Assembly: GCF_042932805.1 (NCBI RefSeq)
Contig: NZ_CP170633.1
Location: forward strand, 3,038,001 to 3,102,000
Length of the DNA stretch: 64,000 nt
Direction: 5' to 3'
Source: Ascidiaceihabitans sp029251465
GTDB lineage: Bacteria; Pseudomonadota; Alphaproteobacteria; Rhodobacterales; Rhodobacteraceae
This document shows positions 33,882-42,863 of the stretch, piece by piece. Every line of letters begins with the position of its first letter. The stretch's first letter is position 1. The notes beneath the pieces were generated by a model. The model saw only the letters and a list, made by a program, of their open reading frames with translations, made no database searches and was not told the DNA's origin. The translations under genes were made by a program, and so were the position numbers.

Positions 33882-34496
33882 ATGACCACTGGCACCGAAA
33901 AGAAACCCAGTCGCATTCAATTGCGCAACCGTCACCGCATTTTGGATGCCGCCCTGAACGTGTTTTCGCAACATGGTTACCGCGGTGCGACCCTTGATTT
34001 GATCGCCAAAGAGGCAGGGATCAGCAAGCCAAACATCCTGTATTATTTCAGTGGCAAAGAAGAAATCCACGTCACGCTTTTGAACCAGCTGATGGAAACC
34101 TGGCTTGATCCGTTGATCGAGATGGATGCCAGCGGCGATCCGATGACCGAACTGCTGGCCTATGTGCAACGCAAGCTGGATATGGCGCGCGACCTGCCGC
34201 GGGAAAGCCGCCTGTTTGCCAATGAAATTTTGCAAGGTGCCCCGCGGATGGGCCCGCATTTGGCGTCCGATCTGAAACCGCTTTTTGATGAAAAATGTGC
34301 CTTGATCGAAACCTGGATACACGAAGGAAAGCTGGCAAAAGTCGACCCGCGCCACCTGATCTTTTCGATCTGGTCCACAACGCAACATTACGCTGATTTT
34401 GAGGCGCAAATCGATGTGCTGATGCCTAAGCGCGCCAAAGAAGACGGTGCCACTGACTACCTGAATGCGATGTTTACGAAGCTGCTTTCTCCTTGA
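33882..34496 (+). CDS. rutR: TetR-family regulator, RutR type
   Basis: A 204-residue repressor. The N-terminal helix-turn-helix is ATLDLIAKEAGISKPNILYYF. The C-terminal domain contains ESRLFANEILQGAPRMGP, a hallmark of RutR. RutR proteins sense uracil and thymine and release the operator when bound. It is divergent from the pyrimidine amidohydrolase and an operator-like palindrome lies between. AAAGG is 11 bases upstream of ATG; no better start is seen. Confidence 0.87.
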   Translation: MTTGTEKKPSRIQLRNRHRILDAALNVFSQHGYRGATLDLIAKEAGISKPNILYYFSGKEEIHVTLLNQLMETWLDPLIEMDASGDPMTELLAYVQRKLDMARDLPRESRLFANEILQGAPRMGPHLASDLKPLFDEKCALIETWIHEGKLAKVDPRHLIFSIWSTTQHYADFEAQIDVLMPKRAKEDGATDYLNAMFTKLLSP

Positions 34497-34625
34497 CGAA
34501 ATCGGGCCAGAAATTAACCTTTGCACGGGTTTTTGAAACTGCATTTAGACTTTGTTTACGTTTGTGAACGATTGGTAATTCTCGGGTGAAGGGGCGTTTT
34601 AACTGATCGGTATCAGGAGGATCGC

Positions 34626-35012
34626 ATGTCGACTATTTCAGGCTTGGGCGCACCAGTTTTTGTGCCGTCAGGCAATACGACAGGATCCGACACCGGATCA
34701 TCTGACCAGAATTCTGGCGGAACAGCTTCGTCTGATACGCCCGCGGTTTCGGCCCAAACATCACCGACAGAAACGGCGATTGCTCCGTCCACGCAAAACA
34801 TCGTTCTGGCCCAGATAGAGCCCTCGTCAAGCGCGCAAAGCGAGGCCGCAGCACGCCAGATCGCCGAAGCCGCCCAGCAAGCCTACAAGCAGCAATCGAT
34901 CTTGGACACACTGACAAGTGCCTCAACAAAAGTGGCCAATTTGACCACGCTCCAGCCGCAAGAACCGCTTCAACCTGACAGTTCAGCCGAGGCAAATGGA
35001 TCGCCGGTCTGA
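34626..35012 (+). CDS. Small low-complexity protein, paralog 1
   Basis: A 128-residue protein with no signal peptide or membrane segment. The first 60 residues are rich in Ser, Thr, Gly, Pro and Gln. The C-terminal third contains a helix (AAARQIAEAAQQAYKQQSI) then LDTLTSASTKVANLTTL. That segment aligns with the next gene at SI-x-E/D-x-L-x4-T-x-V-x2-L-x2-L. AGGAGG stands before the ATG, and the upstream region resembles that of the next gene. No family recognised. It lies between the regulator and the PreA gene on the opposite strand. Confidence 0.62.
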   Translation: MSTISGLGAPVFVPSGNTTGSDTGSSDQNSGGTASSDTPAVSAQTSPTETAIAPSTQNIVLAQIEPSSSAQSEAAARQIAEAAQQAYKQQSILDTLTSASTKVANLTTLQPQEPLQPDSSAEANGSPV

Positions 35013-35185
35013 TCATGATCCTGTGCGTTTGTTACCATTCCATTTCCACATCGGAACGGCGACAAACGTTAGCAAAACCTTAAATATTTAGGCAAGTCGC
35101 AAAGGCGCGTTTAGATTTGATTAACAATTGCGCGCCACCGTGGAAACAGCGCAGATCGCGCCCAACCCATCATCAGGAGGATCAA

Positions 35186-35581
35186 ATGCAAGTCGTTTCA
35201 AGTATGATCAGCCCAGCGCAGGCGGTGCCAAAAACACCTCAGGTTTCGCAACAAGACGTGGCGTTAACCCATGCACCACCCGTGGCCGATCAAACATCAA
35301 AGGTCATTTTTCAAAACTTCGACACACCAACCAGGGCAACCCCGCAAAGCGTTGTTCAAGCGCAAATTCAAGACATAAAAACCCAGCCCTCGATTGAACA
35401 AAACGTCGCGGGCGAGCACGCATTAGAGCAACAGGCACAAGCCGCCGCGCGCAGAAAATCAATAATGGAGATGTTGCCCACCAGCCCGACTGAAGTAACA
35501 AAATTGATGTCTGCGCTGGCCGCAGCAACGTCAGCCGAAGCCATCGCAGACATCAAGTTGGATGCCCTGCCAACAGACTAA
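35186..35581 (+). CDS. Small low-complexity protein, paralog 2
   Basis: A 131-residue protein starting at ATG 35186 with AGGAGG 5 bases upstream (the frame is open from 35117). Residues 1-85 are rich in Gln, Pro, Thr and Val; the rest is a helical part containing AQAAARRKSIMEMLPTSPTE then VTKLMSALAAA, similar to the helical end of paralog 1. The upstream segments TTTAGA-TTTG-TTAAC/TTTAC and ATCAGGAGGATC are shared with the first gene, consistent with an old tandem duplication. No family recognised. It converges with preA, with 54 bases between the stops. Confidence 0.6.
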   Translation: MQVVSSMISPAQAVPKTPQVSQQDVALTHAPPVADQTSKVIFQNFDTPTRATPQSVVQAQIQDIKTQPSIEQNVAGEHALEQQAQAAARRKSIMEMLPTSPTEVTKLMSALAAATSAEAIADIKLDALPTD

Positions 35582-35635
35582 AAACTGGCAAGGCTCCCAT
35601 CCAAAATATGCACCTCGGATGGGCGGGAGATTTCG

Positions 35636-36940
35636 TTACTCGGCCGCCGTGGCAGACGGGTTGTTTGGGTGCGTTGTCCAGTTGGCGTAATCTGGATCAA
35701 CTGTGCGCTCTGTGCGTGGATCGGTTTGGCCAGCAGCCACCTGTTCCATTGTGATGCAATCCTCAACCGGGCAGACATTGACACATAAATTGCACGCCAC
35801 ACATTCCGCATCGATCACTTCGAACACGCGGTCCGCAGACATCGAAATCGCTTGGTGCGAGGTGTCTTCGCAGGCCGCAAAACAGCGCCCGCATTTGATG
35901 CAATCGTCTTGGTTGATTTTGGCCTTGGCGATGTAATTCAGGTTCAGGTATTGCCAATCGGTCGTGTTTGGCACCGCTTGACCCATGAAATCATTGACGC
36001 TGGTGTGGCCCTTTTCGTCCATCCAATCGGACAGGCCGCTGATCATTTCCTGCACCACCTTGAACCCGTAGGTCATGGCCGCTGTGCAGACCTGAACGTT
36101 GCCGCAGCCCAGCGTCATAAATTCAGCCGCATCGCGCCATGTGGTGATCCCGCCAATGCCCGAAATCGGCAGGCCAGCAGTTTCAGGAAAACGCGCGATT
36201 TCCGACACCATCGACATCGCGATGGGTTTGACCGCAGGGCCGCAATAGCCGCCGTGCGTGCCTTTGCCGTCGATGCTGGGTTCGGGCGACATCGTGTCCA
36301 GATTCACCGAAGTGATCGAGTTGATCGTGTTGATCAACGACACCGCATCCGCCCCACCACGACGGGCCGCCGCCGCAGGTTTACGAACGTCGGTGATGTT
36401 TGGCGTCAGCTTTACGATCACCGGTTTTGAATAATACTGCTTGCACCAGCGCGTCACCATTTCGATGTACTCGGGCACTTGCCCCACCGCCGCGCCCATG
36501 CCGCGTTCCGACATGCCGTGCGGGCATCCAAAGTTCAGCTCGATCCCGTCAGCGCCAGTCGCCTCGACCCTTGGCAGGATAGCTTTCCACGCTTCTTCTT
36601 CGCAGGGCACCATGATCGACACGATGACCGCGTGATTGGGGTAGTCGGCTTTGACGCGCGTGATTTCTTCGAGGTTGGTTTCGAGCGAGCGATCGGTGAT
36701 CAACTCGATGTTGTTCAAGCCTAACAAACGACGATCCGCGCCGTAAATTGCACCGTAGCGCGGGCCGTTGACGTTAACGACAGGCGGGCCTTCTTCGCCC
36801 AGCGTTTTCCAGACGACGCCGCCCCAACCTGCCTCGAAGGCGCGGCGCACATTGTATTCTTTGTCCGTCGGCGGCGCTGATGCCAGCCAAAAGGGATTGG
36901 GGCTTTTGATGCCGATGAAGTCGGTTGTTAGGTCAGCCAT
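35636..36940 (-). CDS. preA: NAD-dependent dihydropyrimidine dehydrogenase subunit PreA
   Basis: A 434-residue flavoprotein subunit that reduces uracil and thymine. The N-terminal FMN barrel is like dihydroorotate dehydrogenase (ELNFGCPHGMSERGMG). The C-terminus has two 4Fe-4S motifs: CIKCGRCFAACEDTSHQAI and CVACNLCVNVCPVEDCI. It follows the PreT gene with one base between. Together they form the PreTA enzyme that starts the reductive pathway whose later steps are encoded at 32479 and 30604. Confidence 0.95.
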   Translation of the reverse strand: MADLTTDFIGIKSPNPFWLASAPPTDKEYNVRRAFEAGWGGVVWKTLGEEGPPVVNVNGPRYGAIYGADRRLLGLNNIELITDRSLETNLEEITRVKADYPNHAVIVSIMVPCEEEAWKAILPRVEATGADGIELNFGCPHGMSERGMGAAVGQVPEYIEMVTRWCKQYYSKPVIVKLTPNITDVRKPAAAARRGGADAVSLINTINSITSVNLDTMSPEPSIDGKGTHGGYCGPAVKPIAMSMVSEIARFPETAGLPISGIGGITTWRDAAEFMTLGCGNVQVCTAAMTYGFKVVQEMISGLSDWMDEKGHTSVNDFMGQAVPNTTDWQYLNLNYIAKAKINQDDCIKCGRCFAACEDTSHQAISMSADRVFEVIDAECVACNLCVNVCPVEDCITMEQVAAGQTDPRTERTVDPDYANWTTHPNNPSATAAE

Positions 36941-36941
36941 T

Positions 36942-38270
36942 TTACACGTCTCCCATCAGCGTCGCGTGAATATCCATCGCAGCGTCACGCCCCTCTGCCA
37001 CGGCTGTGACAGTTAAATCATCGCCGCCAGATGCACAGTCGCCACCAGCCCAAACGCCGGTCAATGACGTTTGGCCAGTTTCTGTCACGGCGATCTTTTT
37101 ACCATCCAAATCGGGGCCCGCATCGGCCTGTAGCGTTTGGCCAATTGCGACCAAAACCTGATCTGCGGCCAGTCGTACCGTTTGACCGGTGCCTTGCATG
37201 TCATCGCCGACGTATTCGAATTCGATCTCGCGCACGGCTCCGTTTCCATGCACCGTAATTGGCACCGCATGCGTCATGATCCGCACGCCCTTTGAGGTCG
37301 CCAAATCCTGTTCAAACACCGACGCGTTCATGCGATCCCGCCCGCGGCGATAGGCCAGCGTGACGTTCAACGCCCCCAACAGTTTCGCCTGAACCGCGGC
37401 ATCAACCGCCGTCATGCCGCCGCCAATCACAACCACATCCCGTCCAATAGGAACGTCCATGGCATTTGGCGCTTGGCGAAGGTCAGAGATGAAATCTACC
37501 GCATCCAGCACACCAGTTTTATCAGCGTTTTCAAGGCCCAGCGCATTGACGCCCCCCAGCCCAATCCCCAGGAACACCGCATCAAAGTCAGCCTGCAACC
37601 CGGTTAACGGCAGATCAGCCCCGAGGCTTTGACCATGTTTGATCGTGATCCCGCCAATTTGGCAAAGCCAGTCAACTTCGGCCTGCGCGTAGCCACCTGT
37701 GGTCTTGTAGGTCGCAATTCCGTATTCGTTCAGGCCACCTGATTTCGGGTGCCCGTCATGCACCACAACATCATGCCCCAACATTGCCAATCGGTGCGCA
37801 CAAGACAAACCAGCTGGGCCAGCGCCAACAACAGCAACAGTCTTGCCTGTCGATGCTGCACGCTCAAACGGATGCACGCCTTTTGCTTGCAAGTGGTCCG
37901 TCGCAAAGCGTTGCAATTGCCCGATCAAAACCGGTTTGCCTTCAGCGGCTTCGCGAACACAAGCCTGTTCGCACAGCGTTTCAGTCGGGCAAACCCGTGC
38001 GCACATCCCGCCCATAATATTCTGTGACAGGATCGTTTTTGCAGCCGCGTCTGGCGTCCCTGTCGCGATTTGACGGATGAACAACGGAATGTCGATGTCC
38101 GTCGGACACGCCGTAATGCAGGGCGCATCGTGGCAGAAATAGCAACGATCTGCGGCCACCAATGCCTCGTGATTGGCCAATGGCGGGTGCAAATCTGCGA
38201 ATTGGGTTTCGTAGGCTGCGTCATCTAGACGACCTGCTACAACACCTGGGGTAAAGGAATCCTGGGTCAT
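36942..38270 (-). CDS. preT: NAD(P)-dependent oxidoreductase subunit PreT
   Basis: A 442-residue partner of PreA. The N-terminal Fe-S motif CYFCHDAPCITACP and a second set CARVCPTETLCEQACV are followed by FAD-binding VVGAGPAGLSCAHRLAMLG and an NAD(P)-binding VVIGGGMTAVDAAVQAKLLG. It passes electrons from NADH to PreA. A RutR-like palindrome stands 64 bases upstream of its start. Confidence 0.95.
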   Translation of the reverse strand: MTQDSFTPGVVAGRLDDAAYETQFADLHPPLANHEALVAADRCYFCHDAPCITACPTDIDIPLFIRQIATGTPDAAAKTILSQNIMGGMCARVCPTETLCEQACVREAAEGKPVLIGQLQRFATDHLQAKGVHPFERAASTGKTVAVVGAGPAGLSCAHRLAMLGHDVVVHDGHPKSGGLNEYGIATYKTTGGYAQAEVDWLCQIGGITIKHGQSLGADLPLTGLQADFDAVFLGIGLGGVNALGLENADKTGVLDAVDFISDLRQAPNAMDVPIGRDVVVIGGGMTAVDAAVQAKLLGALNVTLAYRRGRDRMNASVFEQDLATSKGVRIMTHAVPITVHGNGAVREIEFEYVGDDMQGTGQTVRLAADQVLVAIGQTLQADAGPDLDGKKIAVTETGQTSLTGVWAGGDCASGGDDLTVTAVAEGRDAAMDIHATLMGDV

Positions 38271-38333
38271 GTTGCTCCTGTGGCAAAGCCAAATTGCTTG
38301 CGTGTTAGGGCAACGCTCTCACGAACTTATTTT

Positions 38334-38349
38334 TTTATCAACTGGTAAA
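38334..38349. promoter_or_regulatory. RutR-like operator 2
   Basis: TTTATCAacTGGTAAA matches operator 1 at 13 of its 14 arm positions (T for C in the left arm), with the same two-base centre. It lies between the preT start (38270) and tesA (ends 38393), so it can control the preTA operon. With operator 1, it links both minus-strand operons to the RutR-type regulator. Confidence 0.68.
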
Positions 38350-38392
38350 ATTCGAAAAACGAAATTCCGCGGGGCGACTGCCTAGACATTAA

Positions 38393-39031
38393 TCACTTTT
38401 GCACGGTCGCGATCAGCTGCAGCACTTTGGGGCCAATACCTTCGACAATCCGCTTAACGCCCTGCGGGTTCGGGTGGATGCCGTCGCCTTGCATGAATGC
38501 CCCAAGAGCCGCCGGATCAGTACCCGCACCACCAAGACCTTCAAAAAAGCTTTCAAGGTACAGGGCCCCGTAGGCCTTTGCCAATTCGGGGTAAATCGCG
38601 TCAAAACTGGCTTTGTATTCTGGTCCGTAATTCCCGGGCGCTTGCATTCCGATGACCAGCACCTGAACGCCCGCCGCTTGCGCCGCAGCCAAAATTCCGT
38701 CCATGTTCGCGCGACTGTTCGCCGGATCAAGACCACGCAGCAGATCATTGCCACCCAACGTCACGATCATTGCATCCACGTCAGGCGTCAGCGTCCACGC
38801 CGCACGCGACAGCCCACCCGCAGTTGTGTCACCAGACACACCCGCGTTGATCATCGCCACGTCGGCACCCTGTGCGGTCAGCCAGTTTTGCAATTGCGGC
38901 ACAAACCCGTCTTCGACCTGCAACCCGTAGCCTTGGGTCAAGCTGTCCCCGAGGGCAGCAATCGTCACGGTCTGGGCCGCAGCCACAGTCCCCCAAAAAC
39001 TAATTACAATCGCGATGATCGCCTTGCGCAT
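38393..39031 (-). CDS. tesA: Arylesterase/thioesterase I, TesA-type SGNH hydrolase
   Basis: A 212-residue periplasmic esterase. Signal peptide ends near AAAQ at residue 20. SGNH blocks: ALGDSLTQGYG (Ser nucleophile), LGGNDLL, and a C-terminal DGIHPN. It is divergent from a ybbA/ybbP-like ABC pair, the same arrangement as the E. coli tesA region. Confidence 0.92.
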   Translation of the reverse strand: MRKAIIAIVISFWGTVAAAQTVTIAALGDSLTQGYGLQVEDGFVPQLQNWLTAQGADVAMINAGVSGDTTAGGLSRAAWTLTPDVDAMIVTLGGNDLLRGLDPANSRANMDGILAAAQAAGVQVLVIGMQAPGNYGPEYKASFDAIYPELAKAYGALYLESFFEGLGGAGTDPAALGAFMQGDGIHPNPQGVKRIVEGIGPKVLQLIATVQK

Positions 39032-39082
39032 CCTGATCCAACCTCCATATCCAACCGTAACCCCTAATAAAGGCGCTCTTGT

Positions 39083-39775
39083 ATGTCCGATCCAGTCCTT
39101 GCCCTAAAAGATGTGGCATTGTCCCTCGATGGCAACGCTGGCAGGGTCGATATTTTGCATGATATTTCGCTGGAAATTGCGCGCGGTGAAACGGTTGGGC
39201 TGATCGGGCCGTCCGGTTCCGGCAAGTCGTCGTTGCTGATGCTGATGGGCGGTCTTGAACAATCGACGGCTGGCACGATTGACGCGCTTGGGCACGATCT
39301 AACATTGATGAACGAAGACGCGCTGGCCCGGTTTCGCCGCGATCACATGGGGGTGGTGTTTCAGTCGTTCCATCTGATCCCGACGATGACCGCGCTGGAA
39401 AATGTCGCCACTCCGCTGGAATTGGCCGGCGCGCGCGACGCCTTTGATCGGGCGAGGGCAGAACTGGATGCCGTGGGCCTCGGGCACCGCGCCGATCATT
39501 ATCCGTCGCAAATGTCAGGGGGAGAGCAACAACGCGTCGCCCTTGCCCGTGCATCTGTCACCCGTCCAAAAATCTTGTTGGCGGATGAACCGACCGGCAA
39601 TCTGGACGGTGCCAATGGTGCTGCGATCATGGATTTGCTGTTTGGATTGCGCGACAAACACGGGGCGACTTTGGTGCTGGTCACACACTCAAACGCGCTG
39701 GCCGCGCGTTGTGATCGCGTCATTCGATTGGCGGACGGACGCATCGCACTGCCACAGCAAGCCGCCGCAGAATGA
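39083..39775 (+). CDS. ybbA: ABC transporter ATP-binding protein, YbbA/LolD type
   Basis: A 230-residue ATPase. Walker A GPSGSGKSSLLMLM, signature SGGEQQRVALARA and Walker B LLADEPTGNLD place it in the MacB/LolD/YbbA group, usually paired with FtsX-like permeases. AAAGG precedes ATG. Its stop overlaps the permease start (ATGA). Confidence 0.92.
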   Translation: MSDPVLALKDVALSLDGNAGRVDILHDISLEIARGETVGLIGPSGSGKSSLLMLMGGLEQSTAGTIDALGHDLTLMNEDALARFRRDHMGVVFQSFHLIPTMTALENVATPLELAGARDAFDRARAELDAVGLGHRADHYPSQMSGGEQQRVALARASVTRPKILLADEPTGNLDGANGAAIMDLLFGLRDKHGATLVLVTHSNALAARCDRVIRLADGRIALPQQAAAE

Positions 39776-42300
39776 GCATCGCCATCGCCGCCCGATTTGC
39801 CCGACGTGAATTGCGCGGCGGCCTGCGCGGTTTCCGCATTTTCCTCGCGTGTTTGGCGCTCGGCGTTGCTGCCATCGCCGCCGTAGGGTCGGTTCGTGTG
39901 GCGATCGAAACCGGATTGGCACGCGAAGGGGCTGCGATCTTGGGCGGCGATGCCGAACTTGAACTGACTTATCGATTTGCCAGCGACGACGAACGCCAAT
40001 GGATGACGGACAACGCAATTGCCGTGTCAGAAATCGTCGATTTTCGGTCCATGGCTGTGGTCGGCGCGGGCGATCAAACCGAACGTGGCCTGACGCAGAT
40101 CAAAGCTATCGATAACCTCTACCCGCTAATCGGCTCCGTCACCCTGTCACCAGAGATGTCATTGGCAGACGCATTGATGCTGCGCGACGGGCTGCCCGGT
40201 GCGGTGATGGAACGGGTGTTAATCGACCGTTTGGGGCTGGAAATCGACGACACGTTCCGACTTGGCACCCAAGATTTCCGCTTGTCAGCCGCCTTGATGC
40301 GCGAACCGGATGGGGCTGCAGGCGGGTTCAACTTGGGGCCACGTACCATCGTGCGCACAACATCCCTTGAAAACTCATCGCTGCTTGCTGCGGGGACGCT
40401 GTTCAGCACAAAGTATCGATTGGATCTGGCCGACAACGCCGATCTTGCAGTCTTGGAAACGGACGCACGAAAGCGATTTGAAAACAGCGGGTTGCGTTGG
40501 ACGGACGCGCGCAATGGTGCACCGGGCATCGCTGAGTTTGTGAACCGTTTGGGCGCGTTTCTGGTGCTTGTCGGACTGTCCGGTTTGGCCGTTGGTGGCG
40601 TCGGTGTGTCGGCCGCCGTGCGCGCCTACCTAGCCGAGAAAACCAACGTGATCGCGACCCTGCGCACCCTCGGGGCCGAGCGGCGGACCATCTTTCAAAC
40701 CTATTTCATCCAGATCGGGGTTCTGTCCGTTGTCGGCATCCTGATCGGGCTGGTTTTGGGTGGGCTCGCACCGGTTGTGCTGGCACCGCTGATCGAAGCT
40801 CGCCTGCCAATCCCTGCAAGTTTCGCGATCTATCCCGCCCCCTTGGCAGAGGCTGCGATTTACGGCATTTTGACCGCTTTTGTCTTTACCTTGTGGCCCC
40901 TTGCCCGCGCCGAAGACGTGCGCGCCGCCACCTTGTTTCGCGACGCTCTTGGCGCATCAAAGCTGCTGCCACCCTTTCGCTACTTGATCGTTATCGCCTT
41001 GGCTTTGGCTGTTTTGATCGGGTTGGCCGCGTGGTTTTCGGGCACGTGGCGGCTGACGATTTGGACTGCGGGTGGCATCGCTTTTGCCCTCGTCATTCTT
41101 GCGTTGGCATCGGTGGTCATTCGCTGGACATCGCGCCGTGGCGGGCGATTGTCAAAGGGGCGTCCGGCGTTGCGATGGGCGCTCGCCTCGATCTCGGGTC
41201 CACGCGAAGGGGCGGCGTCGGTCGTGCTTTCGCTAGGATTGGGCCTGTCGGTTTTGGCGGCCGTCGGGCAGATCGACGGCAACCTCAGAAAAGCAATCTC
41301 AGGCAATTTGCCTGACGTCGCACCGTCGTATTTTTTCGTCGACATCCAGCGCGACCAAATGGCGGGCTACACCGAGCGTTTGGAAAACGACACGGCCGTG
41401 CGCCGCATCGACAGCGCCCCGATGTTGCGCGGCGTCATCACACAAATCAACGGCAAACCGGCCAAGGAAACCGGCGGCGATCACTGGGTGCTGCAAGGCG
41501 ACCGTGGCGTCACCTATTCCGAGGCGCCGGGCGAAAATACTCGCATCACAGACGGCGCGTGGTGGGACGCAGATTACGTCGGCCCGCCTCTGATCAGTTT
41601 TGCCGCAGAAGAAGCCGCAGAAATGAACCTGAACCTTGGCGACACGATGACAATCAACATCCTGGGGCGCGATATCACCGGCACAATATCGTCCTTTCGC
41701 GAGGTGGATTTTTCGACTGCCGGCATTGGTTTCATCCTCAGCATGAACCCATCAGCGCTGGCCGGTGCCCCCCACAGTTTCATTTCGACCGTCTACGCAG
41801 AACCCCAAGCCGAGGCCGCAATTTTGCGCGATCTGGCGCAGAAATACCCCAACATCACCGCGATCCGCGTGCGCGACGCGATTGACCGAGTGGCCGATGT
41901 GCTGTCCGGTTTGGCGGCCGCAACATCCTACGGGGCGGCGGCAACATTGCTAACGGGTTTCCTCGTTTTGATCGGCGCAGCGGCGGCTGGCACCAATGCG
42001 CGCACCTACGAGGCCGCTGTCCTCAAGACCCTTGGTGCCACGCGCCTACGCATTTTGTACAGTTTTGCAATGCGGGCTGCGTTGCTCGGATTGGCCGCTG
42101 GGCTCGTTGCTTTGGCGGCGGGAATTATGGGGGGATGGGCGGTCAGCAGGTTTGTCATGGACATCACTTATTCCGTCATCTGGCCCTCGGCACTTGCCAT
42201 TATTGCAGGGGGTGTTATCGCAACTTTACTTGCGGGTCTCGCCTTTGCGTGGGCCCCGCTCGCTGCGCGCCCTGCCCAAGTGTTGAGAGCAAAAGAATGA
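39772..42300 (+). CDS. ABC transporter permease with two FtsX domains, YbbP type
   Basis: An 842-residue inner-membrane protein. It has an N-terminal membrane segment (about residues 22-42), a large extracytoplasmic domain, a first FtsX bundle (residues about 260-390) with GAERRTIFQTYF, a further pair of segments around 400-450, a second periplasmic domain, and a final FtsX bundle near residues 715-835 (VLKTLGATRLRILYSF). This is the YbbP layout. The YbbA-YbbP pair is thought to move or extract lipids or lipoproteins in the envelope, together with TesA, but function is not proven. ATGA overlap with ybbA. Confidence 0.88.
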   Translation: MSIAIAARFARRELRGGLRGFRIFLACLALGVAAIAAVGSVRVAIETGLAREGAAILGGDAELELTYRFASDDERQWMTDNAIAVSEIVDFRSMAVVGAGDQTERGLTQIKAIDNLYPLIGSVTLSPEMSLADALMLRDGLPGAVMERVLIDRLGLEIDDTFRLGTQDFRLSAALMREPDGAAGGFNLGPRTIVRTTSLENSSLLAAGTLFSTKYRLDLADNADLAVLETDARKRFENSGLRWTDARNGAPGIAEFVNRLGAFLVLVGLSGLAVGGVGVSAAVRAYLAEKTNVIATLRTLGAERRTIFQTYFIQIGVLSVVGILIGLVLGGLAPVVLAPLIEARLPIPASFAIYPAPLAEAAIYGILTAFVFTLWPLARAEDVRAATLFRDALGASKLLPPFRYLIVIALALAVLIGLAAWFSGTWRLTIWTAGGIAFALVILALASVVIRWTSRRGGRLSKGRPALRWALASISGPREGAASVVLSLGLGLSVLAAVGQIDGNLRKAISGNLPDVAPSYFFVDIQRDQMAGYTERLENDTAVRRIDSAPMLRGVITQINGKPAKETGGDHWVLQGDRGVTYSEAPGENTRITDGAWWDADYVGPPLISFAAEEAAEMNLNLGDTMTINILGRDITGTISSFREVDFSTAGIGFILSMNPSALAGAPHSFISTVYAEPQAEAAILRDLAQKYPNITAIRVRDAIDRVADVLSGLAAATSYGAAATLLTGFLVLIGAAAAGTNARTYEAAVLKTLGATRLRILYSFAMRAALLGLAAGLVALAAGIMGGWAVSRFVMDITYSVIWPSALAIIAGGVIATLLAGLAFAWAPLAARPAQVLRAKE

Positions 42301-42863
42301 ATGATCCCTACTTTTTCGGCTATGGCAGTCTGGTCAATCAAGACACCCATATTTACCCGAATGCGCGTCACGCAACCTTGCAAGATTGGCGGCGGGCATG
42401 GGTGCGTACCGATGCACGTGACGTCGTATTTTTAACGGCGGTACCTGCGATTGGGCACCGTATCGATGGGCTGATTGCAGCAGTGCCGGACGCGGATTGG
42501 GCAGCGCTTGATCTGCGCGAAGGCGGCTATCAACGCATTTCATCAGATGGGAACGTCGCGCATGTTGGCGATCCTATAGCCGAGATTGCACATTACGCCG
42601 TTGATCCCACTGACATGCGCAAAAGTGGCGCGCACGTTATTTTGCTCAGCTATCTGGACGTGGTTGTGCAAGGGTATTTGCGCGAATTTGGCACCGATGG
42701 TGTACAGGCGTTTTTTGACACGACGGACGGATGGGACACGCCCATTCTGGACGACCGCGCAACGCCGAAATACCCGCGCGCGCAGGTTTTAACCGCATCT
42801 GAAACGCAACTGGTTGATCAACATTTATCGCGGTTATCGGCGCGCGTGCAGCAAGGTCATTAG
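42297..42863 (+). CDS. Gamma-glutamylcyclotransferase-like protein (GGCT/AIG2 fold)
   Basis: A 188-residue cytoplasmic protein. The start has FFGYGSLVN, the YGSL motif of the GGCT-like fold that binds the gamma-glutamyl group. LDLREGGYQRIS holds the likely catalytic glutamate. The ATG at 42297 overlaps the permease stop. The 3' end overlaps the convergent MATE gene by 30 bases. Substrate unknown. Confidence 0.78.
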   Translation: MNDPYFFGYGSLVNQDTHIYPNARHATLQDWRRAWVRTDARDVVFLTAVPAIGHRIDGLIAAVPDADWAALDLREGGYQRISSDGNVAHVGDPIAEIAHYAVDPTDMRKSGAHVILLSYLDVVVQGYLREFGTDGVQAFFDTTDGWDTPILDDRATPKYPRAQVLTASETQLVDQHLSRLSARVQQGH

